This document shows positions 36,661 to 44,583 of a stretch of DNA of 53,720 bases, one piece after another. The stretch spans positions 1 to 53,720 of the forward strand of contig NZ_JAALEG010000035.1 in NCBI RefSeq assembly GCF_011058165.1, in the 5' to 3' direction. The notes below the pieces were generated by a model. That model had not been told where the DNA came from. It saw nothing but the letters and a program-made list of their open reading frames with translations, and did no database searches. The stretch is from Rhodococcus aetherivorans (lineage in GTDB: Bacteria; Actinomycetota; Actinomycetes; Mycobacteriales; Mycobacteriaceae). How positions within the stretch are numbered: position 1 is the first letter of the stretch; every line of letters begins with the position of its first letter. The translations under genes were made by a program, and so were the position numbers.

Positions 36661-38789
36661 TGATCTCCCATGCCCTCGGCCCGCTCGGGGGCGTTCTGCG
36701 CTGCCTGCGCCGCCTTGTTCAGTGCCGCACCGCCGACCGTCCCGGCCACCATGACCGCCCCGACCCCGGCCGAGGCAACCGTGCCGGAGATACCCTTGGC
36801 CGCGGACATGAGCTTGCGTGTGTTCGCCCCGCCGTGCCCGCCGCCGCTGTGACCTGCATTAACACCGGAATGCTGGTGCGAGGTGGATCCGCCGGTGCCG
36901 TGGTGCACCGACCCGTTCGACGACGAGGCCGAGCCCCCGCCACCGCCGACTCCGCCCACGTGGGAGGTGGCCGCATCTGCCGAGCGGGCCGCAGCGACCT
37001 CGCCACCACCGGCCGCGCCGCCGCCGCGGGCCATCATCGCCATCTGGGCGGTCTGCATGGTGCCGCCCAGCCCCTCACCGGCCGCCGAGCCGGTATCGCC
37101 GAAGCCTTCCGAATCCTCGCTCGACGGCAGGAAGGGCGCGTACTTGAGCAGTGACCACGGTGCCAAGCCGACCAGGCCGATGCACACGGCCGTCATCGCC
37201 AGCGCCCCGAGGGAGGCAAGGTCGCCGTCGACGTAGGCCCCGGCGCTGCTGTCGATCAACACGGTGGTCAAGAACCCCAGGCCGAGGAAGATCACCGGCT
37301 TGGAGAACACGATCGAGACGAACACGAAGATCGGGCGCATCGCCTTCTTCCTCAGGGTCGGATGGACCCACAACCCGAACGCGACACCGGTCAGGCCGGC
37401 GAGGATCGGTAGGGCGGCGGCGTGCATCAACATGCCGAAGAACAGCGCCAGCGCGCCGAGGAACAGCAATCCGAAGAACACGATGCCGGTCAGGGCACCG
37501 CCGACGACGGTGTCATTGGTGATACTGCCGAGCATTGTCGACACCGACACCACGGCCTGTTCCATGTCCTGGGCGAGCAGGCCGGAGAGCGCGGTGGTCA
37601 GTGCGTGCGAGAGCTGGACCAGCATTTCGGCGGCGGCCGGCGCGAACATCATGCACAGCACACCCAACGGGGCGTATCCGATGAGACTGTGTGCCAGTTC
37701 CATGCGGGTCGATTTCTGTGCCGAGGTTCGGTAGATCGTGAACAGTGCGGTGATCGACATGACGAACACCCCGATGCCGCAACTGATCGCGTACCACCGC
37801 AGGAAACCCTCATCCCGCGGGTTGAACTCGTGGATGTTCGCCAAGCCCTCGAGGACCGAGGTGGTCAGCGATACCGCGCTTTCCTTGGTGCTGTTGGCCC
37901 AGTCGTCGATCACGCTGCCCGGATCCGCGATGAACGCGACCACATCGCTGGCCTTGTCGACGGCCGCCATGCCGAGGCCGACGCCGAGCTGGATCTGTAG
38001 GGGTGTGACGGCCTTGAGGACCACACCGCCGACTCTGGCGAGATCGAGGAACCGGTCGGCGAAGTCCGAGTTCTGCTCTTTCCAGTTCCAGATGCCGCCG
38101 AACATCGCTCCGATCTGCGTGTTCCAGCCCCGGCACTGGTTGATCTCGCTGATATTGGTGCCCTTGTCGCAGTCGAGGAAATAGGCCCTGTTGCACAGCA
38201 TCTCGTGGTCGCTGCACGGATTCTCGAAGATGTCCTCCGGCAGGTTGTCGACCCACTTCTGGTGCTTCATCACTGCGATCGAACCGGCGTCGGGTGCAGC
38301 CGCCCAGGTGAATCCCCAGTGGTTCCCGCTCGGCTCGGACCACTTCGCCAGATCCGCAGCGCACACCTGGGCCGAGGGCGAGAACTCCGGGTCGCCACCG
38401 GGGAAGGATGCCGGCCAGGTGGTCGGAGCCTTGCCGTCGAGCACCGCTTGCTTCGCTTCGTCCTCCGAGACACCCATCAGCTCGGCGTACTGCGCGATAC
38501 GCTGCGTCACCGGGGACGCCCAGTACAAAATCTGCTGGTCGAAGCGGAGGTACTGCGCGAGATACTGCCCGAAGTCGCCACCCTTGTCCGCACACGCCGG
38601 ATCGGTCGACCACCCGGCCGCCTCGAACTCCGGGTGACCGGGAAAGAACTCTTTGAGCTCGTCGGGCATCCCGGCAGGCCACCCCTCGGCAGCGCCACTG
38701 AGCGGCTGCGCCCACGCGGCCGTCGCACTCGAGGCCAACGCGAGCACCGCCAGTAGCACCGCAAGAAAAGTACGGACAAGGGATCGCAT
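36657..38789 (-). CDS. VirB6/TrbL-like polytopic channel protein
   Basis: 710 aa from the ATG at 38789. A signal peptide (LAVLLAVLALASSATAAWA) is followed by a Cys-containing extracellular region of about 300 residues. Six or so membrane helices (about residues 340-560) follow, including IGYAPLGVLCMMFAPAAAEM and AALPILAGLTGVAFGLWVHP. A long Gly/Ser/His-rich tail (HVGGVGGGGGSASSSNG and similar) ends near 700. VirB6/TrbL proteins form the inner channel. The large N-terminal exodomain may reach through the mycolate envelope. Confidence 0.82.
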   Translation of the reverse strand: MRSLVRTFLAVLLAVLALASSATAAWAQPLSGAAEGWPAGMPDELKEFFPGHPEFEAAGWSTDPACADKGGDFGQYLAQYLRFDQQILYWASPVTQRIAQYAELMGVSEDEAKQAVLDGKAPTTWPASFPGGDPEFSPSAQVCAADLAKWSEPSGNHWGFTWAAAPDAGSIAVMKHQKWVDNLPEDIFENPCSDHEMLCNRAYFLDCDKGTNISEINQCRGWNTQIGAMFGGIWNWKEQNSDFADRFLDLARVGGVVLKAVTPLQIQLGVGLGMAAVDKASDVVAFIADPGSVIDDWANSTKESAVSLTTSVLEGLANIHEFNPRDEGFLRWYAISCGIGVFVMSITALFTIYRTSAQKSTRMELAHSLIGYAPLGVLCMMFAPAAAEMLVQLSHALTTALSGLLAQDMEQAVVSVSTMLGSITNDTVVGGALTGIVFFGLLFLGALALFFGMLMHAAALPILAGLTGVAFGLWVHPTLRKKAMRPIFVFVSIVFSKPVIFLGLGFLTTVLIDSSAGAYVDGDLASLGALAMTAVCIGLVGLAPWSLLKYAPFLPSSEDSEGFGDTGSAAGEGLGGTMQTAQMAMMARGGGAAGGGEVAAARSADAATSHVGGVGGGGGSASSSNGSVHHGTGGSTSHQHSGVNAGHSGGGHGGANTRKLMSAAKGISGTVASAGVGAVMVAGTVGGAALNKAAQAAQNAPERAEGMGDQ

Positions 38790-38791
38790 GA

Positions 38792-39544
38792 TTACTCCAC
38801 GAAGAAGGTGTAGAGGCCGTTCGCACCGAACTCGGCGAGAGTGGAATCCCCTTCGGGGAACGAGACCTCTTCGGGCTCGGGGCCGGAACGGAACGCCCAA
38901 TCGACGGCCTTCCAATCCCCGTTCTCCCACTCCAAGGTCACCGTGGTCGTGGACCAAACAGTAAGGACGCTGACCTTGCCCGTGCCGCTCAGATCGTTCT
39001 GGCTCGCCGAGACCGCCCACACCGACACCACCGCACGGTCATCCGAGTAGTCCGTGACGTTGACCAGGGCGGGAAGGACGTTCATCACCGTGCCCTCGGC
39101 CTGAGTCACGCTCTCGTCGAGGACGGCCAGCAGCGCATCGCTGGCGTTGCTGCCGACGAGGGCCGACTTGGCCTCCTCGGCAGAGGTTCGACCGAGAGAG
39201 ACCTGGTTTGCGGCCTGCACGAAGTTCGTTGCTGCCGTTTGCGCGCCTGGCTCGGTGCGGTCGTAGCCATGCGGCACACCGTTGGTGATCGAGTTGGGGC
39301 CGTGCCCGGTCCGCACCGTGTCGGACTCCGAGCTACCGCCGCTCAGCCCCGCGAGAATGCTCCCGAGGATCGTCACCACGAGCAGGATCACCAGGCCGTA
39401 CTTGAACCATGTGGGCAGTCTGTCGAACGCCGCCTTCCAGCCTTTCGTCTCGGCCGTCGTCACTGAGGATGTCGGCGTCGGTGCTGCTGTGGCCGGAGGC
39501 GATTGCTGCGAGCCCGGCTTGATCGAGCTGAAATCGGGTGCCAT
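38792..39544 (-). CDS. VirB8-like bitopic T4SS protein
   Basis: 250 aa. One membrane segment (FKYGLVILLVVTILGSILAG, near 48-68) is followed by an extracytoplasmic domain with an NTF2-like pattern ending TTTVTLEWENGDWKAVDWAF. That architecture, and its place just upstream of the VirB6-like gene, suggests the VirB8/TcpC role in channel assembly. Sequence identity is not clear enough for a firm name. Confidence 0.7.
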   Translation of the reverse strand: MAPDFSSIKPGSQQSPPATAAPTPTSSVTTAETKGWKAAFDRLPTWFKYGLVILLVVTILGSILAGLSGGSSESDTVRTGHGPNSITNGVPHGYDRTEPGAQTAATNFVQAANQVSLGRTSAEEAKSALVGSNASDALLAVLDESVTQAEGTVMNVLPALVNVTDYSDDRAVVSVWAVSASQNDLSGTGKVSVLTVWSTTTVTLEWENGDWKAVDWAFRSGPEPEEVSFPEGDSTLAEFGANGLYTFFVE

Positions 39545-39577
39545 CTGATTCTCCTGACAGTGCTGGTAGATCGGCTA

Positions 39578-39976
39578 TCAACCGTTGACGAGGAACAAGA
39601 TGGCGCCGACGATGATCCCGGCTCCGGCCACGCAACCGAACGCGACACCAGCGGTCTTGGCCGAATCCATCGAATCGCTCAGTTCACTCTGGTAGCCCCC
39701 GGCGCGAGCCTTACGGATCTTGTAGAGCGAAATGATCAGGTTGACTGCGGATACCGCCAGGACCGCACCCCAGATACCGCCCGCAATCCGCGACCACGTG
39801 CTCTGGAATGTGGGGCCGAACACCCCCAGATCAGGGGAAATTCCGTCGAGCGGATTGTTGGTCTGAGCCGAAGCGGTACCGGCGGTGAGCAGTACCGCAC
39901 CGATCGTGGCCGACAGCAGAGACACGGCGCGAGCCACACGACGAGGCAGCGAACGAACAGAGGTAGTGCCAGACAT
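39578..39976 (-). CDS. Small T4SS membrane protein, VirB2/TrbC pilin-like
   Basis: 132 aa from the ATG at 39976 (gaaagga upstream). A signal peptide ending near TAGTASAQT leaves a mature part of about 90 residues. It has two hydrophobic helices (IAGGIWGAVLAVSAVNLIIS and TAGVAFGCVAGAGIIVGAIL) separated by a short basic loop (YKIRKARAGG). This is the layout of VirB2/TrbC prepilins. Actinobacterial systems may not build pili, so a channel role is equally possible. Confidence 0.7.
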   Translation of the reverse strand: MSGTTSVRSLPRRVARAVSLLSATIGAVLLTAGTASAQTNNPLDGISPDLGVFGPTFQSTWSRIAGGIWGAVLAVSAVNLIISLYKIRKARAGGYQSELSDSMDSAKTAGVAFGCVAGAGIIVGAILFLVNG

Positions 39977-40003
39977 CACAGGGTTCCTTTCACACACAGA
40001 GGG

Positions 40004-41503
40004 TCAGACGTAGGGGTCGAAGCTCGACGGCTTCGGTGGTTGCGGCCGCCGGGCCGGGGCCGGCGGCTCGTGCACCTCCTCGGCCGAGTCGGCCGAGGAA
40101 GCGTGTGCGGCGTCCGGTTCTGCCGCAGCGTCGGCAGACGGGCGATAGTCGAACGGGATGTCTCGGGCCGGGTCGGTCTCGGCTACCGGCACGGCAGCCT
40201 CGGCAGGTGGTTTCGTTACCGGTTCGGGAGCCGGTGCAGGCTCAGGCGCCGGTGCGGGAGCTGCGAAGCTCGCAGTGTCCGCCGCGAACGTCGGGGCGGA
40301 CGGTGCCGGTGCCACCGCAGGTGCCGGTGCCCACTGCTGCCGGTATTCGGCCTGCCGTTCGACGATGGCCTCGGCCAATGCATCGGTCACCAGCGCCGCG
40401 ACATTCGTCCACGCGATGATCGAGGACTGCGACAGCGCCTCGAGCGTGATCCGCTCCCCGGTGGCGAACACCGGCTCGAACGGCACCCGGACGTAGGTCT
40501 GCACACCGAGAGAGTCGAACTCGTCGACAATCGCGGTCTCGAGGTTCGGATCGGACCCCGGCGTCGCGCACAGCAGAACGATCGCCGAACGCACCAGATG
40601 CTCGAGACCCCGCTTGACCAGTCCGTCGAGCATGGCGTAGGCGTGCTGGGCCATGTCCCGGCGCATCGGCAGCGGCACCACCAGTACATCGGCGTGACGT
40701 ACCGCCCACTGCCACGCCCCGGCCTGCGCGGTCGTGGCCGTGTCGACAATCAGCAGGTCACGATGACGACGCAGCACCGCTCCCAACGCCGCGCACTCGT
40801 TCTCGCTGAGCACGTCGTCGTAGGAGGAATCGGTATCACCGGCCAGAATCTCGTCGTGCGTGGGCTGGAGTCGCAGATGCGCCGCCAGCTCCCCAGCCTC
40901 GACATCGCCGGACATCAACCGCGACGCATTGGCCAGCACATCCCACACCGTGCGCTCGACCGATGTGGTCCGCGCGGCCCGAATACCGAGGGTGCCGCCG
41001 GCCTCGCCCATGTCCACCGCGACAACACCGCGGCCGCGATGCTTACCGAGCATCGCCGACAGCACGATCGTCGTCGGCGTCTTTCCCGCACCGCCCTTGG
41101 TGTTGACCACCGTGACCATGCCCGAGCCCGGAAGCGTGCGCGCGATGGCCTCGACCGCTGCTCGGTAGCCGGTCTCCGCCGACTCCGGTGTCGGTGCCAG
41201 CTTCGTGCCCAGAGCTGCATTGACCCGGCCACGCCAACCCCACCGGGCCGGCTGCGACAGTGCCGGAGACGCCGCCTCGTCGAACAAGGAACTGTGTGTC
41301 GAGGCAGCCACCGCCGGGGCGGCCGGCTCGTCGACGGCCACCAGAGCGTCCACCCCGACCCCGTACGGATCGGCGATCTGCTCGGTGACCGGTTCGGGAA
41401 CCGGCTGCGGTGCGTGCGGTTCGAGGGCGAGACGGTTCGGGCGCAGCCGCAGCCGACGCGGATCGATGGTCGGTTCGTGGTTGTAATCGGAGATGTCAGC
41501 CAT
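40004..41503 (-). CDS. MinD/ParA-like ATPase of the transfer locus
   Basis: 499 aa from the ATG at 41503 with gaggtgag just upstream. A disordered N-terminal stretch of about 120 residues precedes the ATPase, with the deviant Walker A MVTVVNTKGGAGKTPTT near 130 and a Walker B-like LLIVDTATTAQAGAWQW near 250. The tail is Pro/Ala repeats (APAPEPAPAPEPV). No ParB gene is adjacent, and its operon position implies a role in positioning or assembling the secretion machine, as for EspI/VirC1-like ATPases, rather than partition. That is inference. Confidence 0.75.
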   Translation of the reverse strand: MADISDYNHEPTIDPRRLRLRPNRLALEPHAPQPVPEPVTEQIADPYGVGVDALVAVDEPAAPAVAASTHSSLFDEAASPALSQPARWGWRGRVNAALGTKLAPTPESAETGYRAAVEAIARTLPGSGMVTVVNTKGGAGKTPTTIVLSAMLGKHRGRGVVAVDMGEAGGTLGIRAARTTSVERTVWDVLANASRLMSGDVEAGELAAHLRLQPTHDEILAGDTDSSYDDVLSENECAALGAVLRRHRDLLIVDTATTAQAGAWQWAVRHADVLVVPLPMRRDMAQHAYAMLDGLVKRGLEHLVRSAIVLLCATPGSDPNLETAIVDEFDSLGVQTYVRVPFEPVFATGERITLEALSQSSIIAWTNVAALVTDALAEAIVERQAEYRQQWAPAPAVAPAPSAPTFAADTASFAAPAPAPEPAPAPEPVTKPPAEAAVPVAETDPARDIPFDYRPSADAAAEPDAAHASSADSAEEVHEPPAPARRPQPPKPSSFDPYV

Positions 41504-41513
41504 CACGCTCACC

Positions 41514-42113
41514 TCACACAGTGGTGACGGACGACACGCGCCACCCGTCCCCGTTGTCGGTCAGCACCACAGCGACGTACTGCACATCACTGCCGATCTC
41601 GGTGCCGCTGGAATCGGTGACCGTGCTGGTCACCTCGTACATGCCGTGGTACGTCGTCGCGGTGTTCGCCTGGCCCTGGTTGGGGACCTCGACCGCCACG
41701 GCGGTGACCGTCGCGCCCTGCGACGCCCACAGCGCCCACTCGCCGGTGGCCTTGACCGGGATCTCGGCATCGGCGCGGACCTGCGCGTCGAGTTCGGGGG
41801 TCAGCGCACCCAGATCCGCAGCCCGCACCGGCGCGTCGTTGCGATTGGCGTCGGTGCGGGTGTCATACGAGAACCAGGTCTCGACGACCGTCCGGCCGAG
41901 CTCGCCCGGATCGTCGGTGTCGACTGGCGGTGACGCCGACGCCGTCGACGGCTCGGGGGGTGCGCTGACCTCGGTGGGAGGCCACGCCTGCGTCGAGGTC
42001 GACCGCTGCGCAGTGGAGGTCGACGGCGCCCGATCCTGTTCGGACCCCGAGCTGCACCCCGCTACGGTCAGTGCCCCGGCGACGGCGCCGATCAGGGCCA
42101 GTCGCCGGATCAT
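41514..42113 (-). CDS. Lipoprotein of the transfer locus
   Basis: 199 aa from the ATG at 42113, which overlaps the preceding stop (ATGA). Lipobox LTVAGCSSG gives a lipid-anchored Cys near residue 20. A Ser/Thr/Pro-rich linker follows, then a domain beginning VVETWFSYDTRTD and ending YVAVVLTDNGDGWRVSSV. The C-terminal fold could be NTF2/VirB8-like. Function unknown; probably an envelope part of the transfer system. Confidence 0.7.
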   Translation of the reverse strand: MIRRLALIGAVAGALTVAGCSSGSEQDRAPSTSTAQRSTSTQAWPPTEVSAPPEPSTASASPPVDTDDPGELGRTVVETWFSYDTRTDANRNDAPVRAADLGALTPELDAQVRADAEIPVKATGEWALWASQGATVTAVAVEVPNQGQANTATTYHGMYEVTSTVTDSSGTEIGSDVQYVAVVLTDNGDGWRVSSVTTV

Positions 42114-42754
42114 TCGGCCACCACCAGGTCCGACAAGCGGATCGCCCGCCACTCGCCGAAACCGGGTTCGAGGCACCACTGCTCGGCCGGATTTCCGGTC
42201 TGCACCACCTCGAGGTCGAGGATGACCTGCTTCTTCGCGGCCAGATCGGCCAGCTTCACGCCGTCGAGGCGTTCGCTGCTCACCCGTAGGCGCAGGCGCA
42301 CCGCTTCCGCGTCGAGGTGTTCACGGACCTTCGCCGCGAGGAACACCGCCTTGCCTGCGCTGGCCTCATCTGCCGAATCCTGATCGCCGGGGCGGAAGAT
42401 GCGGTCGTCCTTGTGGAACGAGCCGTACCAAGCAACCTCGCTGGTGCCCGCGTCGCCGACGACGGCGAACGAGCCACGGTCGTCACCGGCCGACCACAAG
42501 CCGACCACCGGCGCGCCCGCCGCGGCCGCGGCCAGTGCCTGCGCCCGTGCGCGCTGCTCCCGCTCGCGCAGTGCGTCGTAGTCCACGTCGCACTGCTTGT
42601 AGAGCTCGCGCTTGACCTTCGGCCATTGGGTGCGCGTCATGAGCGTGTTCTCCGTCGCCCATGCCCGCAGGTCCGACGCCGTCAACTCCTCGACCTTCCG
42701 GGCCGATCCGAGGCTGCGGACCGCTGCCTCCGCCTTGTCCCATTCGTCGCTCAC
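42110..42754 (-). CDS. Hypothetical protein of the transfer locus
   Basis: 214 aa, GTG start with gagagagga upstream. It has no membrane segment. The N-terminal half is helical and highly charged (YDALREREQRARAQALAAAA); the rest alternates strand-like stretches. I recognise no family. It is translationally coupled to the following lipoprotein and preceded by a 66-bp gap that may hold a promoter. Confidence 0.6.
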   Translation of the reverse strand: MSDEWDKAEAAVRSLGSARKVEELTASDLRAWATENTLMTRTQWPKVKRELYKQCDVDYDALREREQRARAQALAAAAAGAPVVGLWSAGDDRGSFAVVGDAGTSEVAWYGSFHKDDRIFRPGDQDSADEASAGKAVFLAAKVREHLDAEAVRLRLRVSSERLDGVKLADLAAKKQVILDLEVVQTGNPAEQWCLEPGFGEWRAIRLSDLVVAE

Positions 42755-42820
42755 GGCGGGGTGTCCTCTCTCTGGCGTCTCATCGTTCCCGATGTCCTGG
42801 TGTGTGAAAACTGTTGTGTA

Positions 42821-44425
42821 TCAAGTAAATCGCATGGCTCTGACATTCTCCGGTGGCGTCCAGTCGGTGATCTGAACCTTCCCGCCCGACTGGGGTGCCT
42901 CCACAACCTTGTTGTTTCCCAGCCAGATCCACACATGGCCCGGATGCGGCTGCACGATGTCCCCGGGCCTCAGGTCCGAGGACGTGGTGATCGGTGTTCC
43001 GCGAGGATCGCTCACCTGAGCCGAGTCCTGGTGCGGCAGAACGATTCGTCCGTCCGTCGCTTGGGCGACTGCGTAGAGCACCAGACCCGAGCAGTCGAAC
43101 CCGATCTTGTCGTGGTCGCCGCGCGCGTCGGCCGCACCACCGTCACGGATGCCGGGGGTCGGGCCGCTGGTATCACCGCCGCCCCAGGCGTACTCGGTGC
43201 CCAGCCACCCAAGTGCCGCATCGACGACCGGTGAACCGGTCGTCGGCGGCCGCGGAGCCTGGTCGACCCCGGCGAAGTCGGGGCGGCGAGCGATGATGTC
43301 GCGGACGTATCCGGTGGTCTCGGCGTTGCCGCACACCCCGCCGGAGGCGAGCGTGCCGCCGGGGCCGCAGTTGTAGGCCGAGAGCATCAACTCCGTGCCG
43401 TCACCGTGGACTTTCCCTTCACGAAGCCACTGCTGCGTCAGCTCCCACATCTGGCAGTCGTAGTCGGCCATCGACATCACCGCATCGCCGATCGAGTTCA
43501 CATCTGCCACGCCGTCGCCGTCGTAGTCCTTACCGATTCCGCTCCACGTGGCGGGCATGAACTGGCCCGGTCCGCGGGCCCCGGACGGAGAGACCGGCGA
43601 GCTCGGGCCGTGGCGGAAGTTGTTCTCCTGGTAGAGCTGGGAGGCGAGCAGGGGTGCGTCGATCGCGTCGCAGGTCTGTGCCGCCTCGAGGATCCACTCG
43701 CGGAACTCCTCGGGCACCGAGCCGCCCTCGAGGGTGGTTCCACCGGGGCGAGCCAATCCGGTGCAGCCCGCACCGAGGGAGGTTTCGGCCGCCACCAGCC
43801 GCACGTTCGGCGGGATCTGGCCCTGCTCGGGAGCATCGAGCTCACCGGCATCGGCCAGCCAACCCATCGGGTCGATCGGGGATCCGCCGTCGAGCCGGCC
43901 GCCGGGCCAGACCTCGAAGTGCAGGTGGGGGCCGGTCGAGCCACCGGCGTTGCCGACCGCGCCGATCAGATCGCCGGCGCGCACCTCATCGCCGACGTCG
44001 ATGAGCACACCGTCCGGGTACATGTGCCCGTACACGGTCGAGAGGGTCTGCCCGTTCGAGGTGACCGAGTCGACGATGATCCAGTTGTCGAAGCCACCCT
44101 CGTCACCGGGGCCGGAATCCCCGGCCGCGACGACGATCCCGTCCATCGGTGCGTAGAAGGGCGTGCCGATCGGGGCCGCAAGGTCGACGCCGTTGTGCTG
44201 GCCGCCCCACCGCGGGCCGAAGCCGGAGGTGAACGTGTACGTGCCGGTCACCATCGGCTGCACCTTCGCCCCGGAGGCGCCGCGCAGGCTGTTCGGCGAC
44301 CGCGATGCTCCCTGCGTCGGAAGGCAGTTGTCCGGCTCGGGATTCTCGCTGCCGCACATCACCAGCGACCCCATCACCGCGACGACACCAGCGGCCAGCG
44401 CGAACCTCGACGTCGAAGAAGCCAC
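42821..44425 (-). CDS. Three-domain peptidoglycan hydrolase (M23, lytic transglycosylase, NlpC/P60)
   Basis: About 534 aa from a GTG near 44425, chosen for the aaaggggg site upstream. A signal/lipobox-like start (VVAVMGSLVMCGSE) comes first. Domain 1 is an M23 endopeptidase (QHNGVDLAAPIGTPF, GPHLHFEVWPGG). Domain 2 is a lysozyme-like transglycosylase (LYQENNFRHGPSSPVSPSGA then RGPGQFMPATW). Domain 3 is NlpC/P60 (IGFDCSGLVLYAVAQ with catalytic Cys, GHVWIWLGN). It is the likely VirB1-type enzyme opening the cell wall for the transfer channel. Having both glycan- and two peptide-cutting activities in one chain is notable. Confidence 0.87.
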   Translation of the reverse strand: MASSTSRFALAAGVVAVMGSLVMCGSENPEPDNCLPTQGASRSPNSLRGASGAKVQPMVTGTYTFTSGFGPRWGGQHNGVDLAAPIGTPFYAPMDGIVVAAGDSGPGDEGGFDNWIIVDSVTSNGQTLSTVYGHMYPDGVLIDVGDEVRAGDLIGAVGNAGGSTGPHLHFEVWPGGRLDGGSPIDPMGWLADAGELDAPEQGQIPPNVRLVAAETSLGAGCTGLARPGGTTLEGGSVPEEFREWILEAAQTCDAIDAPLLASQLYQENNFRHGPSSPVSPSGARGPGQFMPATWSGIGKDYDGDGVADVNSIGDAVMSMADYDCQMWELTQQWLREGKVHGDGTELMLSAYNCGPGGTLASGGVCGNAETTGYVRDIIARRPDFAGVDQAPRPPTTGSPVVDAALGWLGTEYAWGGGDTSGPTPGIRDGGAADARGDHDKIGFDCSGLVLYAVAQATDGRIVLPHQDSAQVSDPRGTPITTSSDLRPGDIVQPHPGHVWIWLGNNKVVEAPQSGGKVQITDWTPPENVRAMRFT

Positions 44426-44540
44426 ATCTCTCACCCCCTTTGCATGAGTGCTTGTCGCTAGCCCGCCCAGGCCATGCACCGTGAGTGACTTCGCATCCGC
44501 CCGCCCGAGGTCGGATGCTGCGTTATCTCCAGGAAGGTTT

Positions 44541-44576
44541 CGGTTCCGGCGGCGGCACCACCCGCCGCCGGAACCG
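44541..44576. terminator. Strong hairpin between cutinase and wall-hydrolase genes
   Basis: CGGTTCCGGCGGCGG (44541-44555) and CCGCCGCCGGAACCG (44562-44576) pair perfectly over 15 bp with a six-base loop. It lies eight bases past the cutinase stop. It lacks a U-run, as many actinobacterial terminators do. It may end the envelope-protein transcript and leave the hydrolase to another promoter. Confidence 0.65.
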
Positions 44577-44583
44577 CCCGGTG

